Notes: a model not told the origin generated them from the sequence alone. Counted from the stretch's first letter, positions 24,814 to 34,661 are shown. The stretch is DNA of 64,000 bases from Solibacillus faecavium (GCF_014836905.1 NZ_JACSPZ010000008.1:62001-126000), one strand, 5' to 3'. A program made the numbers and translations.

Positions 24814-26019
24814 TTAATTCAGAACGAATGATTTAAATTGTTCGAGTGGCATAGAATTTTGAACAGGAATCCGGGGTACATATAACCGAGGGCTCGTTAT
24901 TTTTGCTTTACCACCCTTATTTAAAAATGCTAGCGAAATATTATTTTCTATAAATGTAGCTTCATGATTTTTATTAAATTTCCCGTATGGATAAGAATAG
25001 TACTGTGCTTGTATATTAGGGTCAATTTGCTTTAGTACTTCATTCGTTTGCTGGATATCGTAATGCAGATCTTTAGCTGATGTAAGCTGGAGCTGACTTC
25101 TCTTTAATGCATCATTGTAAACATGCAGCGCATAAGTATGATGCTCGATTTCAATAAGGTCCATTACACTGTGGAGTTCTTTAAATCCTGCAAATTGTAC
25201 TATTTCTGCCTCACTGTTAAATGGGGGAGTTTCTTCTTTTACCCGATTCCCAATGACAAAGGTAGTACCATGCATATTGTTTTCCTTTAAAATGGGATAG
25301 ACCATTTTCTCCAGTGATAAATTAGCATCATCGAAAGTTAGGGCGACTGCTTTTGCAGGAAGAGCCTGCTTTTTTTGCATCCACTGGTCTAAATCCTTTA
25401 AAGAAATAGTCGTATAGCCTTCATTTTTCAAAAATGTCATTTGCTGTTCAAAGTCTACAATATCAACAACAGAGATATTATTACGGAAGTAGGATTTTTG
25501 AATGTTTTCCACAAAGTGGTGATAAATTAAAATAGGAACACCAGCGTCAACCTGCATTTTTTTAATAGGAACATATCCAAGCTTTCCACCAATAACAACC
25601 TCATAAAAATAGCCTTTTACGCCATTGGAGCTAATACGTGTATTAGCGCTTAATGTAGCAATTTGTCTACTACTATTGCGATGGGAATTATAAACGGGTG
25701 TGGAGTCATTGGTTAAAATCTGTAATTTATTATTGTTTTGCGCAGGAGTAATTTTTTCATTTATGCTTTTCGCATCTTGTTTATCGATATGAACCTTTGC
25801 ATTGCCAATTTCGATCATCCAGGTTAGATCCTCTATAGTAGCGAGGTATGTTTCCCCTTTTTTTAAAGTAATGTATTTTACTTCTTGGTTATTATGCAAA
25901 TAAAAATAGGCCGTTGTATCCTTTTCTATTTTTACTGTTTCTTGTGCCGAAGCGTATGTAACATTTGGAAAGATAAATGATAAAAACAATAAAATAAAAA
26001 GTGTACTAAAATGTTTCAT
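24814..26019 (-). CDS. Secreted polysaccharide deacetylase (NodB domain)
   Basis: A 401-residue secreted protein with a signal peptide (cleavage near YASA, residue about 25). Residues 25-155 hold about two small SH3-like segments, the second ending GYFYEVVIGGKLGYVPIKKM. The NodB-type domain begins VPILIYHHF and has the catalytic LTFDDANLS and the metal-binding EHHTYALH, with a late PYGKFNKNHEATF. TFDDA in place of TFDDG and the IcaB/PgaB-like layout suggest action on an extracellular or wall glycan, such as poly-N-acetylglucosamine or peptidoglycan. It is monocistronic on the reverse strand. Confidence 0.83.
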   Translation of the reverse strand: MKHFSTLFILLFLSFIFPNVTYASAQETVKIEKDTTAYFYLHNNQEVKYITLKKGETYLATIEDLTWMIEIGNAKVHIDKQDAKSINEKITPAQNNNKLQILTNDSTPVYNSHRNSSRQIATLSANTRISSNGVKGYFYEVVIGGKLGYVPIKKMQVDAGVPILIYHHFVENIQKSYFRNNISVVDIVDFEQQMTFLKNEGYTTISLKDLDQWMQKKQALPAKAVALTFDDANLSLEKMVYPILKENNMHGTTFVIGNRVKEETPPFNSEAEIVQFAGFKELHSVMDLIEIEHHTYALHVYNDALKRSQLQLTSAKDLHYDIQQTNEVLKQIDPNIQAQYYSYPYGKFNKNHEATFIENNISLAFLNKGGKAKITSPRLYVPRIPVQNSMPLEQFKSFVLN

Positions 26020-26235
26020 TTGTCTACTTCCTTTTGGTTGATAGTAATAATTACCAGTATAGCAGAATATTTAAAATAAAATATTCTTAAAATTGTAGTT
26101 TAATATTTGAAATTATTGGATTCTTCTGACAATATAATAGTTAGAGATACCTCTCACAACAAGGTGAGCTATTAAATAAAAAACCTGTAGATGAGGGTAT
26201 GGTCACAACAATTTTTGCAAAGGGGAGAGAATTCA

Positions 26236-27762
26236 ATGGCAGCAGTGTATCACAATCCTAACACAGATGGCGCATTAGTGAATTTTAAGGAGCGCTATGA
26301 CAACTTTATTGGTGGTAAATGGACACCTCCAGTAAAAGGGGAGTATTTTGACAATATAACACCGGTTACTGGAAAAGTTTTTACGCAAGTTGCTCGTTCA
26401 ACTGAAGAGGATATCGAACTCGCATTAGATGCAGCGCATGCAGCAAAGGATGCATGGGGTAAGACATCTGCCGCAGAGCGATCAAACATTTTACTGAAGA
26501 TTGCTGATCGTATGGAACAAAACTTAGAAATGTTAGCGGTTGCAGAAACATGGGACAATGGTAAAGCTGTACGGGAAACATTAAATGCAGATTTACCACT
26601 TGGTATTGATCATTTCCGATATTTTGCGGGGGTATTACGTGCACAAGAGGGATCGATTAGTCAGATTGATGATAATACAGTTGCTTATCATTTCCATGAG
26701 CCAATCGGAGTTGTAGGACAAATTATACCGTGGAACTTCCCTTTACTTATGGCAATATGGAAGTTGGCGCCAGCACTTGCTGCAGGAAACTGTGTTGTAT
26801 TAAAGCCGGCTGAGCAAACGCCAACATCGATTTTAGTGTTAGTTGAGTTAATTGAAGATTTACTGCCACCTGGTGTAGTGAATGTTGTGAATGGTTTTGG
26901 TTTAGAAGCAGGTAAGCCACTGGCATCTAGTCCACGTATCGGAAAAATTGCCTTTACAGGGGAAACGACGACAGGGCGCCTCATTATGCAGTATGCTTCA
27001 CAAAACTTAATCCCTGTTACATTAGAGTTAGGTGGTAAATCACCAAATATATTCTTTGAAGATATTATGGAGGCAGACGATGCCTTTTTGGACAAAGCCG
27101 TGGAAGGTTTCGTATTGTTCGCTTTAAACCAAGGGGAAGTATGTACTTGTCCATCTCGTGCACTTATTCAAGAGTCGATTTATGAGAAATTCATGGATCG
27201 TGTATTGAAACGTGTTGAAGCGATTAAAACAGGAAATCCTTTAGATACAGATACAATGATGGGTGCTCAGGCTTCTTCAGAGCAAATGGAAAAAATCCAA
27301 TCGTATTTACAAATTGGAAAAGAAGAAGGTGCTGAATGCTTAATCGGTGGCGAGAAAAATGATCTTGGCGGCGATTATGCAAACGGTTACTATATTAAGC
27401 CAACTGTATTTAAAGGTCATAATAAAATGCGTATTTTCCAAGAAGAAATTTTTGGTCCAGTCGTTGCAGTAACAACGTTTAAAACGAAAGAAGAAGCTTT
27501 AGAAATCGCAAATGATACACTTTATGGCTTAGGCGCGGGTGTGTGGACGCGTGATATGAATACTGCCTATCGCTTTGGACGTGGTATTGAAGCTGGACGT
27601 GTATGGACCAATTGCTATCATGCATATCCGGCCCATGCAGCATTTGGTGGGTACAAAATGAGTGGTATCGGTCGTGAAAATCATAAAATGATGTTAAGTC
27701 ATTACCAACAAACGAAAAATCTTTTAGTAAGCTATGATGAAAACCGCTTAGGCTTCTTCTAA
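26236..27762 (+). CDS. Aldehyde dehydrogenase, ExaC/AcoD type
   Basis: A 508-residue NAD-dependent aldehyde dehydrogenase. Features are [33 protein letters not shown], the catalytic Glu in [10 protein letters not shown], the catalytic Cys in [14 protein letters not shown], and [10 protein letters not shown]. The sequence resembles acetaldehyde dehydrogenases (ExaC, AcoD) used in ethanol or acetoin catabolism. ATG 26236 is chosen because AGGGGAGAG lies 7 bases upstream; an in-frame ATG at 26191 lacks a site. The next gene, 17 bases on, is a DUF779 protein, a common partner of this subfamily. Confidence 0.9.
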   Translation: MAAVYHNPNTDGALVNFKERYDNFIGGKWTPPVKGEYFDNITPVTGKVFTQVARSTEEDIELALDAAHAAKDAWGKTSAAERSNILLKIADRMEQNLEMLAVAETWDNGKAVRETLNADLPLGIDHFRYFAGVLRAQEGSISQIDDNTVAYHFHEPIGVVGQIIPWNFPLLMAIWKLAPALAAGNCVVLKPAEQTPTSILVLVELIEDLLPPGVVNVVNGFGLEAGKPLASSPRIGKIAFTGETTTGRLIMQYASQNLIPVTLELGGKSPNIFFEDIMEADDAFLDKAVEGFVLFALNQGEVCTCPSRALIQESIYEKFMDRVLKRVEAIKTGNPLDTDTMMGAQASSEQMEKIQSYLQIGKEEGAECLIGGEKNDLGGDYANGYYIKPTVFKGHNKMRIFQEEIFGPVVAVTTFKTKEEALEIANDTLYGLGAGVWTRDMNTAYRFGRGIEAGRVWTNCYHAYPAHAAFGGYKMSGIGRENHKMMLSHYQQTKNLLVSYDENRLGFF

Positions 27763-27779
27763 GAGAGGGGGGTGCGATT

Positions 27780-28130
27780 TTGGTTGAACGTGTAACCGCA
27801 ACCGATGCAGCACTACAATTAATTGAGAAGTTAAAGGAACGTCATGGACCGATTATGTTTCATCAATCGGGAGGGTGTTGTGATGGCTCATCGCCAATGT
27901 GCTATCCAGATGGCGATTTAATAATTGGTAATCAGGATGTGCTGCTCGGCCATATTGGGGATAGTCCGTTTTATATGCATAAAAATCAATATGATTATTG
28001 GAAGCATACCCAAATTATAATTGATGTTGTAGCTGGACGGGGCGGGATGTTTTCATTGGAAGGTGTCGAGGGAAAACGCTTTTTGTCAAGATCACGTGCA
28101 TTTACAAAAGAAGAGCTTGAACAGCTTTAA
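27780..28130 (+). CDS. DUF779 family protein
   Basis: A 116-residue protein with the DUF779 features MFHQSGGCCDGSSPMCYP and SPFYMHKNQYDYWKHTQIIIDVVAGRGGMFSLEG. The adjacent cysteines in GGCC and the Cys in MCYP suggest metal or redox chemistry, but the function is not established. The gene almost always sits beside an ExaC-type aldehyde dehydrogenase, as here, which points to a role in the activity or maturation of that enzyme. The TTG start at 27780 follows GAGAGGGGGG. A terminator follows. Confidence 0.88.
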   Translation: MVERVTATDAALQLIEKLKERHGPIMFHQSGGCCDGSSPMCYPDGDLIIGNQDVLLGHIGDSPFYMHKNQYDYWKHTQIIIDVVAGRGGMFSLEGVEGKRFLSRSRAFTKEELEQL

Positions 28131-28143
28131 GGATAATGTGAAG

Positions 28144-28184
28144 AGTAAACGCTGATGGATTTCCATTGGTGTTTACTTTTTTTT
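28144..28184 (+). terminator. Terminator of the aldehyde dehydrogenase-DUF779 operon
   Basis: AGTAAACGCTGATGG (28144-28158) pairs with CCATTGGTGTTTACT (28163-28177), with a few G-U pairs, followed by eight T. Confidence 0.88.
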
Positions 28185-28251
28185 ACAAACAAATGCATTA
28201 TTTTTCACCTCAAATATTTAGGCGTATAATAATGGTTAGGAGTGTGAAGAT

Positions 28252-29226
28252 ATGGAAAAGTCATCTTTTATTCAATTGCTTAGCCAAAATTATGAGCGGA
28301 TGGAGCTCTTTTTCGGGACAAATGAAACCAGTAATATTCGAATACCTTTAGCTAATCAGTTTACATTTTCACGTGAAACATTTAATGGATCAAAATTTGA
28401 GGATAGTGTTAAAAAAATACATAAGCAAAAACCAAAGAAAAAGTTGCTCGATATTTTATCACCATCCAATAATATATCTGCATTGACTTATAGAATTTTA
28501 GTGCATCTTGTATTACATCCAGAACCTGAGCAAGAGCTGAAACGCTTAATCTCAAATGAAAAGTTGCTAATAAAGGCCGGATTTAAAAATAGTGCCTATC
28601 AAAATATAGCTGCGTTATTTTTAACAGATGAAGATCATGCATTTCGAGCAAAGAAGTTACATACAGAAATGAAAAAACATCACTATTTTTTAACTGGCAA
28701 AGATGACATTCCCTACGCAGTATTATTAACGAATCAGTCCAGTAATTATGGAACTTTGGCTGAAACGATGCGGCAATATTATGATGGCTTGCAGAAAGAA
28801 GGTTTTAAAATTGGTGATTCATTACAGGCGATGACCCAGCTTTTGGCACTATATCAAGAGGAGTTTCAGCCTACTTTAATCGAATATACTGTTGCGATTA
28901 AACAATCATTTACTAACAAAAAGGTAAAGGTAGGGAAGAAGTTTTATCCATATTTGGCCTTGCTCGCTTTAGTAGCTGCAACCTCTGAAGTAGTGGATGA
29001 AATTATTGAGCTATCCCAGGAATTAAAGAGTCTATCTATGTTTGCAAGGGAAGAAGAATATGCGTTAATAACGGCAACCCACTATATACTGCATAGCTTA
29101 ATAGAAAACAATCAATTAGCTGATTTTAATGATAGTCTACTTTTTATGCAAGCAGTTGATATGAGTAATTTCATTAATGATATGACATTTTTTTTAGCAT
29201 TGGATATTCTCGATATATTTATTTAA
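28252..29226 (+). CDS. DUF4003 family protein
   Basis: A 324-residue, mainly alpha-helical soluble protein. The layout, including AALFLTDEDHAFRAKKLHTEMKKHHYFLTGKDDIPYAVLLT, matches DUF4003 as I remember it, an uncharacterised Firmicutes family. No catalytic residues or membrane segments are obvious; the C-terminus is hydrophobic (MTFFLALDILDIFI). A TTAGGAGTGTG site precedes the ATG. It is 32 bases before the next aldehyde dehydrogenase and could be co-transcribed with it. Function unknown. Confidence 0.7.
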   Translation: MEKSSFIQLLSQNYERMELFFGTNETSNIRIPLANQFTFSRETFNGSKFEDSVKKIHKQKPKKKLLDILSPSNNISALTYRILVHLVLHPEPEQELKRLISNEKLLIKAGFKNSAYQNIAALFLTDEDHAFRAKKLHTEMKKHHYFLTGKDDIPYAVLLTNQSSNYGTLAETMRQYYDGLQKEGFKIGDSLQAMTQLLALYQEEFQPTLIEYTVAIKQSFTNKKVKVGKKFYPYLALLALVAATSEVVDEIIELSQELKSLSMFAREEEYALITATHYILHSLIENNQLADFNDSLLFMQAVDMSNFINDMTFFLALDILDIFI

Positions 29227-29258
29227 ATCGGGTAAATAATATAGAGGAGGGATTAATT

Positions 29259-30686
29259 ATGAAAGAAACAAAATTATGGATTAATGGCAAATGGGAAAGT
29301 ACAGCTGAGTTAAGTGAACTAACAGCTCCCTATACGGGAAAAATAATTGCGAAAGTTGCAAAAGCCTCTGTGGCTGATGTGGAAAGAGCGATTGAAGGGG
29401 CTCATAAAGCGTTTCTGTCATTTAAGAGGACAACAGCATATGAACGTGCAGAGATTTTATATAAAGTTGCGGCAATTATGCGTGACCGTAAATTTGAACT
29501 TGCAAAAATTTTAGCAGATGAAGCGGCAAAACCTTTATCAGCAGGGCTTACCGAATTAGATCGTACGATTACTACGTATCAATTCGCAGCAGAAGCGGCA
29601 AAACAAATTACAGGTGAAACCGTTCCAATGGATGCTACACCTGGTGTTAAAGATCGAATGGGTTATACAAAACGAGTACCATTAGGAGTAGTCTCTGCAA
29701 TAACACCGTTTAACTTTCCGTTTAACTTAGTGGCGCATAAGTTAGGGCCGGCCTTTGCTGTAGGGAATACAGTTGTATTAAAACCGGCATCACAAACACC
29801 ATTAAGTGCGCTTGCGATGGCGGAAATTTTTAAAGAAGCTGGATTACCTGACGGGGCTCTTCAAATTGTGACTGGTGGTGGCGGCGATTTAAGCGATACG
29901 CTTGTGACACACCCACTTGTGAAAAAGGTTACATTTACTGGTAGTGGCGCGGTTGGACTGAAAATTAAAGAAAAGGTCGGATTGCGTAAAATTACATTAG
30001 AGCTAGGTTCAAATGCTGCATTAATTGTAGAGCCTTCAACACCAATTGAAAAAATTATAGCGCGTTGTGTAGGCGGTGCATTTGGCTTTGCGGGACAAGT
30101 CTGCATTTCTCTACAGCGTGTATATGTTCACAGTTCAATTTATGAGCAATTCACGAAGTTGTTTGTTGAAGAGACAGAAAAGTTAGTGGTTGGAGATCCA
30201 CATGATGAACAGACAGATGTGAGTGCGATGATTCACCCTGATGAGGTAAAACGTATTAAGGATTGGATTGAAGCCGCGAAACAACAAGGTGCGGTTGTTG
30301 CAACAGGGGCGGAATTTACGGATCGTACATGTTCGCCGACCGTTATGACAAATGTGAAGCCGGATATGAAAATTGTATGTGAAGAAACCTTTGCGCCTAT
30401 TGTTTCAATCGTTCCATATGAAACATTAGACGAGGCAATAGCGCTCGTAAACGAATCAGAGTTAGCCTTAAATGCTGGTATTTATACAAACGTTTTCACA
30501 GATGCTATGAAAGCAGCAGAGGAGATTGAAGCAGGAACGGTAGTTATTAATGATGTTCCTACATTCCGCGTAGATAATATGCCATATGGTGGTGTTAAAA
30601 ATAGCGGCTATGGCAAAGAAGGTATTAAGTATGCTGTGGAAGAAATGACAGAGCTGAAATTTATAACAATGAAGCTGACATATTAA
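29259..30686 (+). CDS. Aldehyde dehydrogenase, lactaldehyde/glyceraldehyde-3-P type
   Basis: A 475-residue aldehyde dehydrogenase distinct from the one at 26236. It has ITPFNFPFNLVAHKLGPAFAVGNTVVLKPASQTPLS, the catalytic Glu in LELGSNAALIVEP, the catalytic Cys in FAGQVCISLQRVYV, and CEETFAPIVSIVPY. LELGSNA and GQVCIS are usual in the group with phosphonoacetaldehyde, lactaldehyde and non-phosphorylating glyceraldehyde-3-phosphate dehydrogenases. The substrate cannot be fixed from sequence. GGAGGG lies before the ATG. It may be transcribed with the DUF4003 gene. Confidence 0.88.
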   Translation: MKETKLWINGKWESTAELSELTAPYTGKIIAKVAKASVADVERAIEGAHKAFLSFKRTTAYERAEILYKVAAIMRDRKFELAKILADEAAKPLSAGLTELDRTITTYQFAAEAAKQITGETVPMDATPGVKDRMGYTKRVPLGVVSAITPFNFPFNLVAHKLGPAFAVGNTVVLKPASQTPLSALAMAEIFKEAGLPDGALQIVTGGGGDLSDTLVTHPLVKKVTFTGSGAVGLKIKEKVGLRKITLELGSNAALIVEPSTPIEKIIARCVGGAFGFAGQVCISLQRVYVHSSIYEQFTKLFVEETEKLVVGDPHDEQTDVSAMIHPDEVKRIKDWIEAAKQQGAVVATGAEFTDRTCSPTVMTNVKPDMKIVCEETFAPIVSIVPYETLDEAIALVNESELALNAGIYTNVFTDAMKAAEEIEAGTVVINDVPTFRVDNMPYGGVKNSGYGKEGIKYAVEEMTELKFITMKLTY

Positions 30687-30752
30687 AAATTCAAACTAGC
30701 ACTTTGCCCTATCGAATAGTAACATGGAGTGTAGTTAGAAAGGAGGATATTT

Positions 30753-31244
30753 ATGAAAACAACTTTACCAATGAGTTATTCAAAATCTATCCAAACTCGA
30801 TTAGTACTACCTCCTGATACGAATCACCATCAATCTATATTCGGGGGAAAAGTATTAGCATATATTGATGAGATTGCGGCAATTGCAGCAATGAAACATT
30901 CTCAGGGAGAGGTCGTCACAGCATCTTTCGACTCCGTAGATTTTGTCTCACCAGCATATGCAGGTGATATGATAGAGCTAGAGGCAGTCGTTTCTGGGAC
31001 GGGACGTACATCAATGGAAGTGTATGTACGTGTAGTTTCTAGAAATGTTAAAACCGGAGCAAAAAAATTAACGACAGAATCTTTCGTGACAATGGTTGCA
31101 ATTGATGGAAATGGCAATCCGAAAGAAGTACCAGGTGTTGAGCCGGAAACGGATTTTGAACGTCATTTATTTGAAACAGGTCCTATTCGTCAAGAACATC
31201 GAAAGCAAAAGCGGGTCTTATCAAAAAATCGCCTGCTTAAATGA
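30753..31244 (+). CDS. Acyl-CoA thioesterase (YkhA/YciA type, hotdog fold)
   Basis: A 163-residue single hotdog-domain thioesterase that hydrolyses acyl-CoA to free acid and CoA in the cytoplasm. Key segments are LPPDTNHHQSIFGGKVLAYIDEIAAIAA, with the catalytic Asn and Asp region, and VVTASFDSVDFVSPAYAGDMIELEA. The C-terminal RKQKRVLSKNR tail is basic. AAGGAGG precedes the ATG. It is monocistronic or the last gene after the aldehyde dehydrogenase, 66 bases away, and ends at a terminator. Confidence 0.9.
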   Translation: MKTTLPMSYSKSIQTRLVLPPDTNHHQSIFGGKVLAYIDEIAAIAAMKHSQGEVVTASFDSVDFVSPAYAGDMIELEAVVSGTGRTSMEVYVRVVSRNVKTGAKKLTTESFVTMVAIDGNGNPKEVPGVEPETDFERHLFETGPIRQEHRKQKRVLSKNRLLK

Positions 31245-31265
31245 CAATTTAGCAATAATCAAAGG

Positions 31266-31304
31266 AGGCAGTGATAAAGGGAAACCTTTTACCACTGCCT
31301 TTTC
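31266..31304 (+). terminator. Terminator of the thioesterase gene
   Basis: AGGCAGTG (31266-31273) pairs with CACTGCCT (31293-31300), extended by an inner TAAAGG/CCTTTTA stem with one mismatch, followed by TTTTC. Confidence 0.8.
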
Positions 31305-31344
31305 ATTTTTCTTAATAGCTATTTAAAACACCGCTAATTGAAAA

Positions 31345-32658
31345 TTAGTTATTTAATTCATGAACGATGCGCAACAACGAATCAGAAGAAGTTGAGACAA
31401 GATTGGTTGTATGTGTTAATCCCGTAATGACAGAGGATATGGTATGAATGTCTTCATTAGTATTTTCATATTTCTTTTTAATGCCGGATACAGCTTCTGT
31501 AATAGAAGTAAATGAATCCGCTAAATTTTTTTGAGTATCGACACTCATTTTGACCTGCTCATCGACACTCGAAACAGAATGAGACATTTGGGTAATACTG
31601 AGCTCAGTTTCTTTAATTAATTGCGACACATTTTGAACTGCTTTTTTCGTTTCTTCTGCAAGCTTTCGAACTTCATCCGCTACGACAGCAAAACCTTTAC
31701 CATGTTCTCCTGCACGGGCAGCTTCAATAGATGCATTTAACGCTAGTAAATTCGTTTGATCAGCGATACCTGTAACTAACCCTACGATATCAGCAATTTT
31801 TTGAGAGGATTGACGAAGTGTAACCATTGAAGTTTCCAATGTCTCTACTCGGTCTAAAATCGTCGTCATAATTGCCGTTTGACTTACTAAATAGGTTGTG
31901 CCGGTTGTCGATTTGTCTTCTGTCTCCGCGACTAAATTTAAACCTTGCTCTGTATTAGAAGCGATTTCTTCAGATTGGCTGGCTATTTCCTGTAAAGAAT
32001 CGTTTGTTTCATCACTAATGCTATACAATTCCTGTGCGGTATTTTGAATCCGGTCGATTAGTTTTGTTTGCAACTCTACATTTTCCATACGAATTCGCTG
32101 TTCTTCCTTTTCATAAGCTTCGATAACAAGCTGCTGTTCGAGATTAATAATTTTCGAGAAAGCATTAATGGCTTTACCCATTTCGGAGTTCGGCATATCA
32201 ATCTTTTCGATAAACTCAATAAATGTCGTTATTAAGGATTGGAACGAAGCAATATACCATTTTGATTTTAAACCAATTCTGACATGTACATGTGCAATTG
32301 TCTGACGCTCTTCTAAGTAATGCGAATCAATTGAAGCTTTAAAAATACTTTCTAAATGTTTGTATAGAGTAACTTTTAATCGGTCTATTTTACTTGTATT
32401 ATTTATAATATCAGTAAGCTCCGTACTTAAACTAATTGCTGCATAGAACTGTTCCACCATAGTAGGAATGATTTCTGGTGCAAAGGGCTCCAGCTGTTTT
32501 ATTATGGCTAAGTCATCGTTTGTTAATTTTAATAATTGAAGCTGTTTATTTAAATCGGGATACTTCGAAACATCTAAAGAAACTTCTTGAGAATATTTAT
32601 CTATATCAAAGTAAGGTTTTTTTGAAACTTTAGTCGCTCTTGCAAATAGAATGCCCAT
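31345..32658 (-). CDS. hemAT: HemAT globin-coupled aerotaxis transducer
   Basis: A soluble heme chemoreceptor for oxygen. Residues about 40-185 form a globin-sensor domain; the proximal heme His lies in [16 protein letters not shown], followed by the F-helix pattern. Residues about 190-437 form the methyl-accepting signalling domain, with the hairpin tip [35 protein letters not shown]. There are no membrane segments, as expected. ATG 32658 is chosen since GAGG lies 6 bases upstream; an ATG four codons earlier lacks a site. It is monocistronic. The gene implies that the organism is motile and aerotactic, since its signal passes to CheA. Confidence 0.93.
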   Translation of the reverse strand: MGILFARATKVSKKPYFDIDKYSQEVSLDVSKYPDLNKQLQLLKLTNDDLAIIKQLEPFAPEIIPTMVEQFYAAISLSTELTDIINNTSKIDRLKVTLYKHLESIFKASIDSHYLEERQTIAHVHVRIGLKSKWYIASFQSLITTFIEFIEKIDMPNSEMGKAINAFSKIINLEQQLVIEAYEKEEQRIRMENVELQTKLIDRIQNTAQELYSISDETNDSLQEIASQSEEIASNTEQGLNLVAETEDKSTTGTTYLVSQTAIMTTILDRVETLETSMVTLRQSSQKIADIVGLVTGIADQTNLLALNASIEAARAGEHGKGFAVVADEVRKLAEETKKAVQNVSQLIKETELSITQMSHSVSSVDEQVKMSVDTQKNLADSFTSITEAVSGIKKKYENTNEDIHTISSVITGLTHTTNLVSTSSDSLLRIVHELNN

Positions 32659-32825
32659 ACTATTCCTCATTTCATTAATTTTCCAACTATTACAATCTTA
32701 CTATTTTTTATTGGTATTATCATTATTATTTCGGTATAAATTCTTATTATTGAAGAATTTGTAATTTAAAATTAAACGAGGTATGATAGAAACTAACAAA
32801 AATAGATTCAAAGGGCGTAGAAAAA

Positions 32826-33038
32826 ATGAAATTTCATAAAGGTCGTTTAAAATTTGTTATACCATTGTCATTAGGGGTTGCAATTGCTTCTTATATTATG
32901 TTAGTTAATAATTATGCAGAAGTAGGCGACCGTGATCGAATATTGATTGTGATAGGAGCTACCATTTTAACAGCTATAATTTCGTATTTTTTATTTCCTC
33001 AAGAAGGGGATAACCCTGATGATAGAGGTCCATATTAA
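32826..33038 (+). CDS. Small two-helix membrane protein
   Basis: A 70-residue protein with a basic N-terminus (KFHKGRLK), hydrophobic helices at about 9-26 and 39-57, a charged connector (EVGDRDR) and an acidic tail (EGDNPDDRGPY). I do not recognise a named family. A purine-rich stretch precedes the ATG (AAAGGGCG). It has its own terminator. Position-specific inferences are not possible. Confidence 0.6.
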   Translation: MKFHKGRLKFVIPLSLGVAIASYIMLVNNYAEVGDRDRILIVIGATILTAIISYFLFPQEGDNPDDRGPY

Positions 33039-33058
33039 TCAGAAGTTTGTTCTCTAAG

Positions 33059-33088
33059 AAATCTCGATAAAAGAATCGGGATTTTTTT
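33059..33088 (+). terminator. Terminator of the small membrane protein gene
   Basis: AAATCTCGAT (33059-33068) pairs with ATCGGGATTT (33075-33084) with one G-U pair, followed by a T run. Confidence 0.85.
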
Positions 33089-33159
33089 ATTCCTGCTATG
33101 AAACTTTTATGAATATTATTCGTAAATAAGTTAACAATACAAAGTGAGGTTGATAACAA

Positions 33160-33465
33160 ATGGAATCTAAATGGTCAAAAATTATTATACATGCGAGTGC
33201 CTTTTTTGCTCCTTTCTTAGTGCCGATTCTATTTTTCTTAATAACTACTGAATCCGAAGTAAAACGTACTGCAATGCAAGCATTACTATTCCAAGTTGTA
33301 TTTGGTATTTTATTAACAATTGCAGGGATCTTCACAATTGTGTTAATCGGTTTACCATTCTTATTGGTGTTCTTCATAATCTTCTGGGGTGCTCCAGTGA
33401 TAGGAATTATAAAAGCATTATCAGACCAAGATTGGAATTATCCAATTGTCGGTCGTTGGGTCTAA
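33160..33465 (+). CDS. DUF4870-like membrane protein
   Basis: A 101-residue protein with three helices at about 10-28, 40-62 and 63-85. The layout (start near the membrane, TMQALLFQ after a short loop, GIIKAL and a C-terminal PIVGRWV) resembles DUF4870/TMEM-like small membrane proteins of unknown function. TGAGGTTG lies before the ATG. It has its own terminator. Confidence 0.65.
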   Translation: MESKWSKIIIHASAFFAPFLVPILFFLITTESEVKRTAMQALLFQVVFGILLTIAGIFTIVLIGLPFLLVFFIIFWGAPVIGIIKALSDQDWNYPIVGRWV

Positions 33466-33471
33466 GATTAA

Positions 33472-33511
33472 GCGGTCGAGTTTGTACAAAACAAACTCGG
33501 CTGTTTTTTTA
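33472..33511 (+). terminator. Terminator of the DUF4870-like gene
   Basis: CGAGTTTGT (33477-33485) pairs perfectly with ACAAACTCG (33491-33499), extended outward by GCGGT/GCTGT with G-U pairs, then a T run. Confidence 0.88.
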
Positions 33512-33566
33512 CATTAATAGGGATTTATTGTTGTGATTTAGGGGAAACTTAAGTAAGAGCAAATAG

Positions 33567-33596
33567 TTGCATTACAAAAAATAAATATTGTATATT
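33567..33596 (+). promoter_or_regulatory. Sigma-A promoter of the ctsR operon
   Basis: TTGCAT (33567-33572), an 18-base spacer and TATATT (33591-33596). The transcription start would fall within the CtsR box, which suits repression. Confidence 0.7.
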
Positions 33597-33598
33597 TA

Positions 33599-33615
33599 AG
33601 TCAAAGATAGTCAAA
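33599..33615 (+). promoter_or_regulatory. CtsR operator
   Basis: AGTCAAA-GAT-AGTCAAA is an exact match to the CtsR heptad direct repeat (RGTCAAA NAN RGTCAAA). It lies 26 bases before the ctsR start and just after the -10 element, so CtsR represses its own operon and releases it on heat shock. Confidence 0.93.
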
Positions 33616-33641
33616 GTCAGTTGATGAGAGGTGAGAACAGC

Positions 33642-34106
33642 ATGAGGAATATATCTGACATAATTGAAGGGTATTTGAAGGAAGTTATTGAATTAGATGG
33701 ACAGGGACATATTGAAATAAAGCGAAATGAATTAGCCAAGCAATTTTCCTGTGCTCCTTCCCAAATCAATTACGTCATCAATACGCGTTTCACGACCGAA
33801 CACGGATACTATGTAGAGAGTAAACGCGGGGGTGGCGGTTATATTCGAATTTTGCGAGTAACAATCCACTCAAAGAAAAACTTATTAGATGAAATGGAAA
33901 CACAGATAGGGAATGTCATTGCACAGACGAATGCAGAGCATATTATTTATCGATTGTTGGAAGAGGATATTATTACCGAGCGTGAAGCAAGCATTATGAA
34001 AGTAGCCCTCGATCGTGTCACATTACAGGTAGGTTTACCACTCCGTGATCAGTTAAGGGCACGCATTATGCATGCAATGCTAAAAACGATTTCTTTTGAA
34101 AAGTAG
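33642..34106 (+). CDS. ctsR: Class III heat-shock repressor CtsR
   Basis: CtsR binds heptad repeats and represses clp genes; it is inactivated by heat and by McsB. The 154-residue protein has the N-terminal winged helix (RNISDIIEGYLKEVI, CAPSQINYVINTRFT) and the glycine-rich wing RGGGGYIRI, the heat-sensing tetraglycine loop. The C-terminal domain ends in MHAMLKTISFEK. ATG 33642 is chosen because GAGAGGTGAG lies 6 bases upstream; an earlier in-frame ATG at 33621 has none. It is the first gene of ctsR-mcsA-mcsB-clpC. Confidence 0.96.
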   Translation: MRNISDIIEGYLKEVIELDGQGHIEIKRNELAKQFSCAPSQINYVINTRFTTEHGYYVESKRGGGGYIRILRVTIHSKKNLLDEMETQIGNVIAQTNAEHIIYRLLEEDIITEREASIMKVALDRVTLQVGLPLRDQLRARIMHAMLKTISFEK

Positions 34107-34118
34107 AGGTGTAAATAT

Positions 34119-34661
34119 ATGATATGTGAGCATTGTAAGCAGCGTCATGCAAATGTAACCGTAACACAAGTTCATAACGGTCAGAAAGTGGAACGTCACT
34201 ATTGTGAAGTATGCGCTACACAATTCCATCCATTTCAATTTGATGTGAGTGAAGAGCCAACCTCTCTTCAACAACTTATATCGAATTGGTTCAATTTTGT
34301 ACCGGTGAATGCAAAAAAAGAAAATGCAACGAAACAGCCTACCACTCAAAAAGCATGTCCTTCTTGTGGGTTTACGTACCGACAATTTTTAAAGCAAGGT
34401 AAATTTGGTTGTGGTCAGTGTTATGAGACATTTAGCGAGCAATTACCACAGTTGCTTGAGCGCATTCAAGCAGGCACACAGCATGTAGGGTACGAAAAAA
34501 ATGCCCCATCAAAAGAAAAAATCGAACAACAAATTAACGAACTCCGTACATTATTACATCAGGCGATTGCTGAGGAACGCTTTGAAGACGCAGCCTTGAT
34601 TCGTGATGAAGTACGTGAATTGGAAAATAAAATTAAACAGGAAGGAGAGGGGAACGCATGA
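34119..34661 (+). CDS. mcsA: McsA, activator of the arginine kinase McsB
   Basis: A 180-residue zinc-binding protein that activates McsB and adapts it to CtsR. Four CxxC motifs are seen: CEHC and CEVC in the N-terminal finger, CPSC and CGQC in the second. A UVR domain at the C-terminus (LHQAIAEERFEDAALIRDEVREL) matches the family. AGAGGTG lies 7 bases before the ATG; it begins 12 bases after ctsR, and its last four bases overlap mcsB. Confidence 0.95.
   Translation: MICEHCKQRHANVTVTQVHNGQKVERHYCEVCATQFHPFQFDVSEEPTSLQQLISNWFNFVPVNAKKENATKQPTTQKACPSCGFTYRQFLKQGKFGCGQCYETFSEQLPQLLERIQAGTQHVGYEKNAPSKEKIEQQINELRTLLHQAIAEERFEDAALIRDEVRELENKIKQEGEGNA

Noticed and set aside
26200-26222. Possible sigma-54 promoter (TGGTCAC ... 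TTTGCA) before the aldehyde dehydrogenase
   Set aside because: The distance between GG and GC is 14, not 10 bases.
32730-32790. Sigma-D-like -10 (ACCGAAAT) upstream of hemAT on the reverse strand
   Set aside because: No TAAA at the required 15-base distance.
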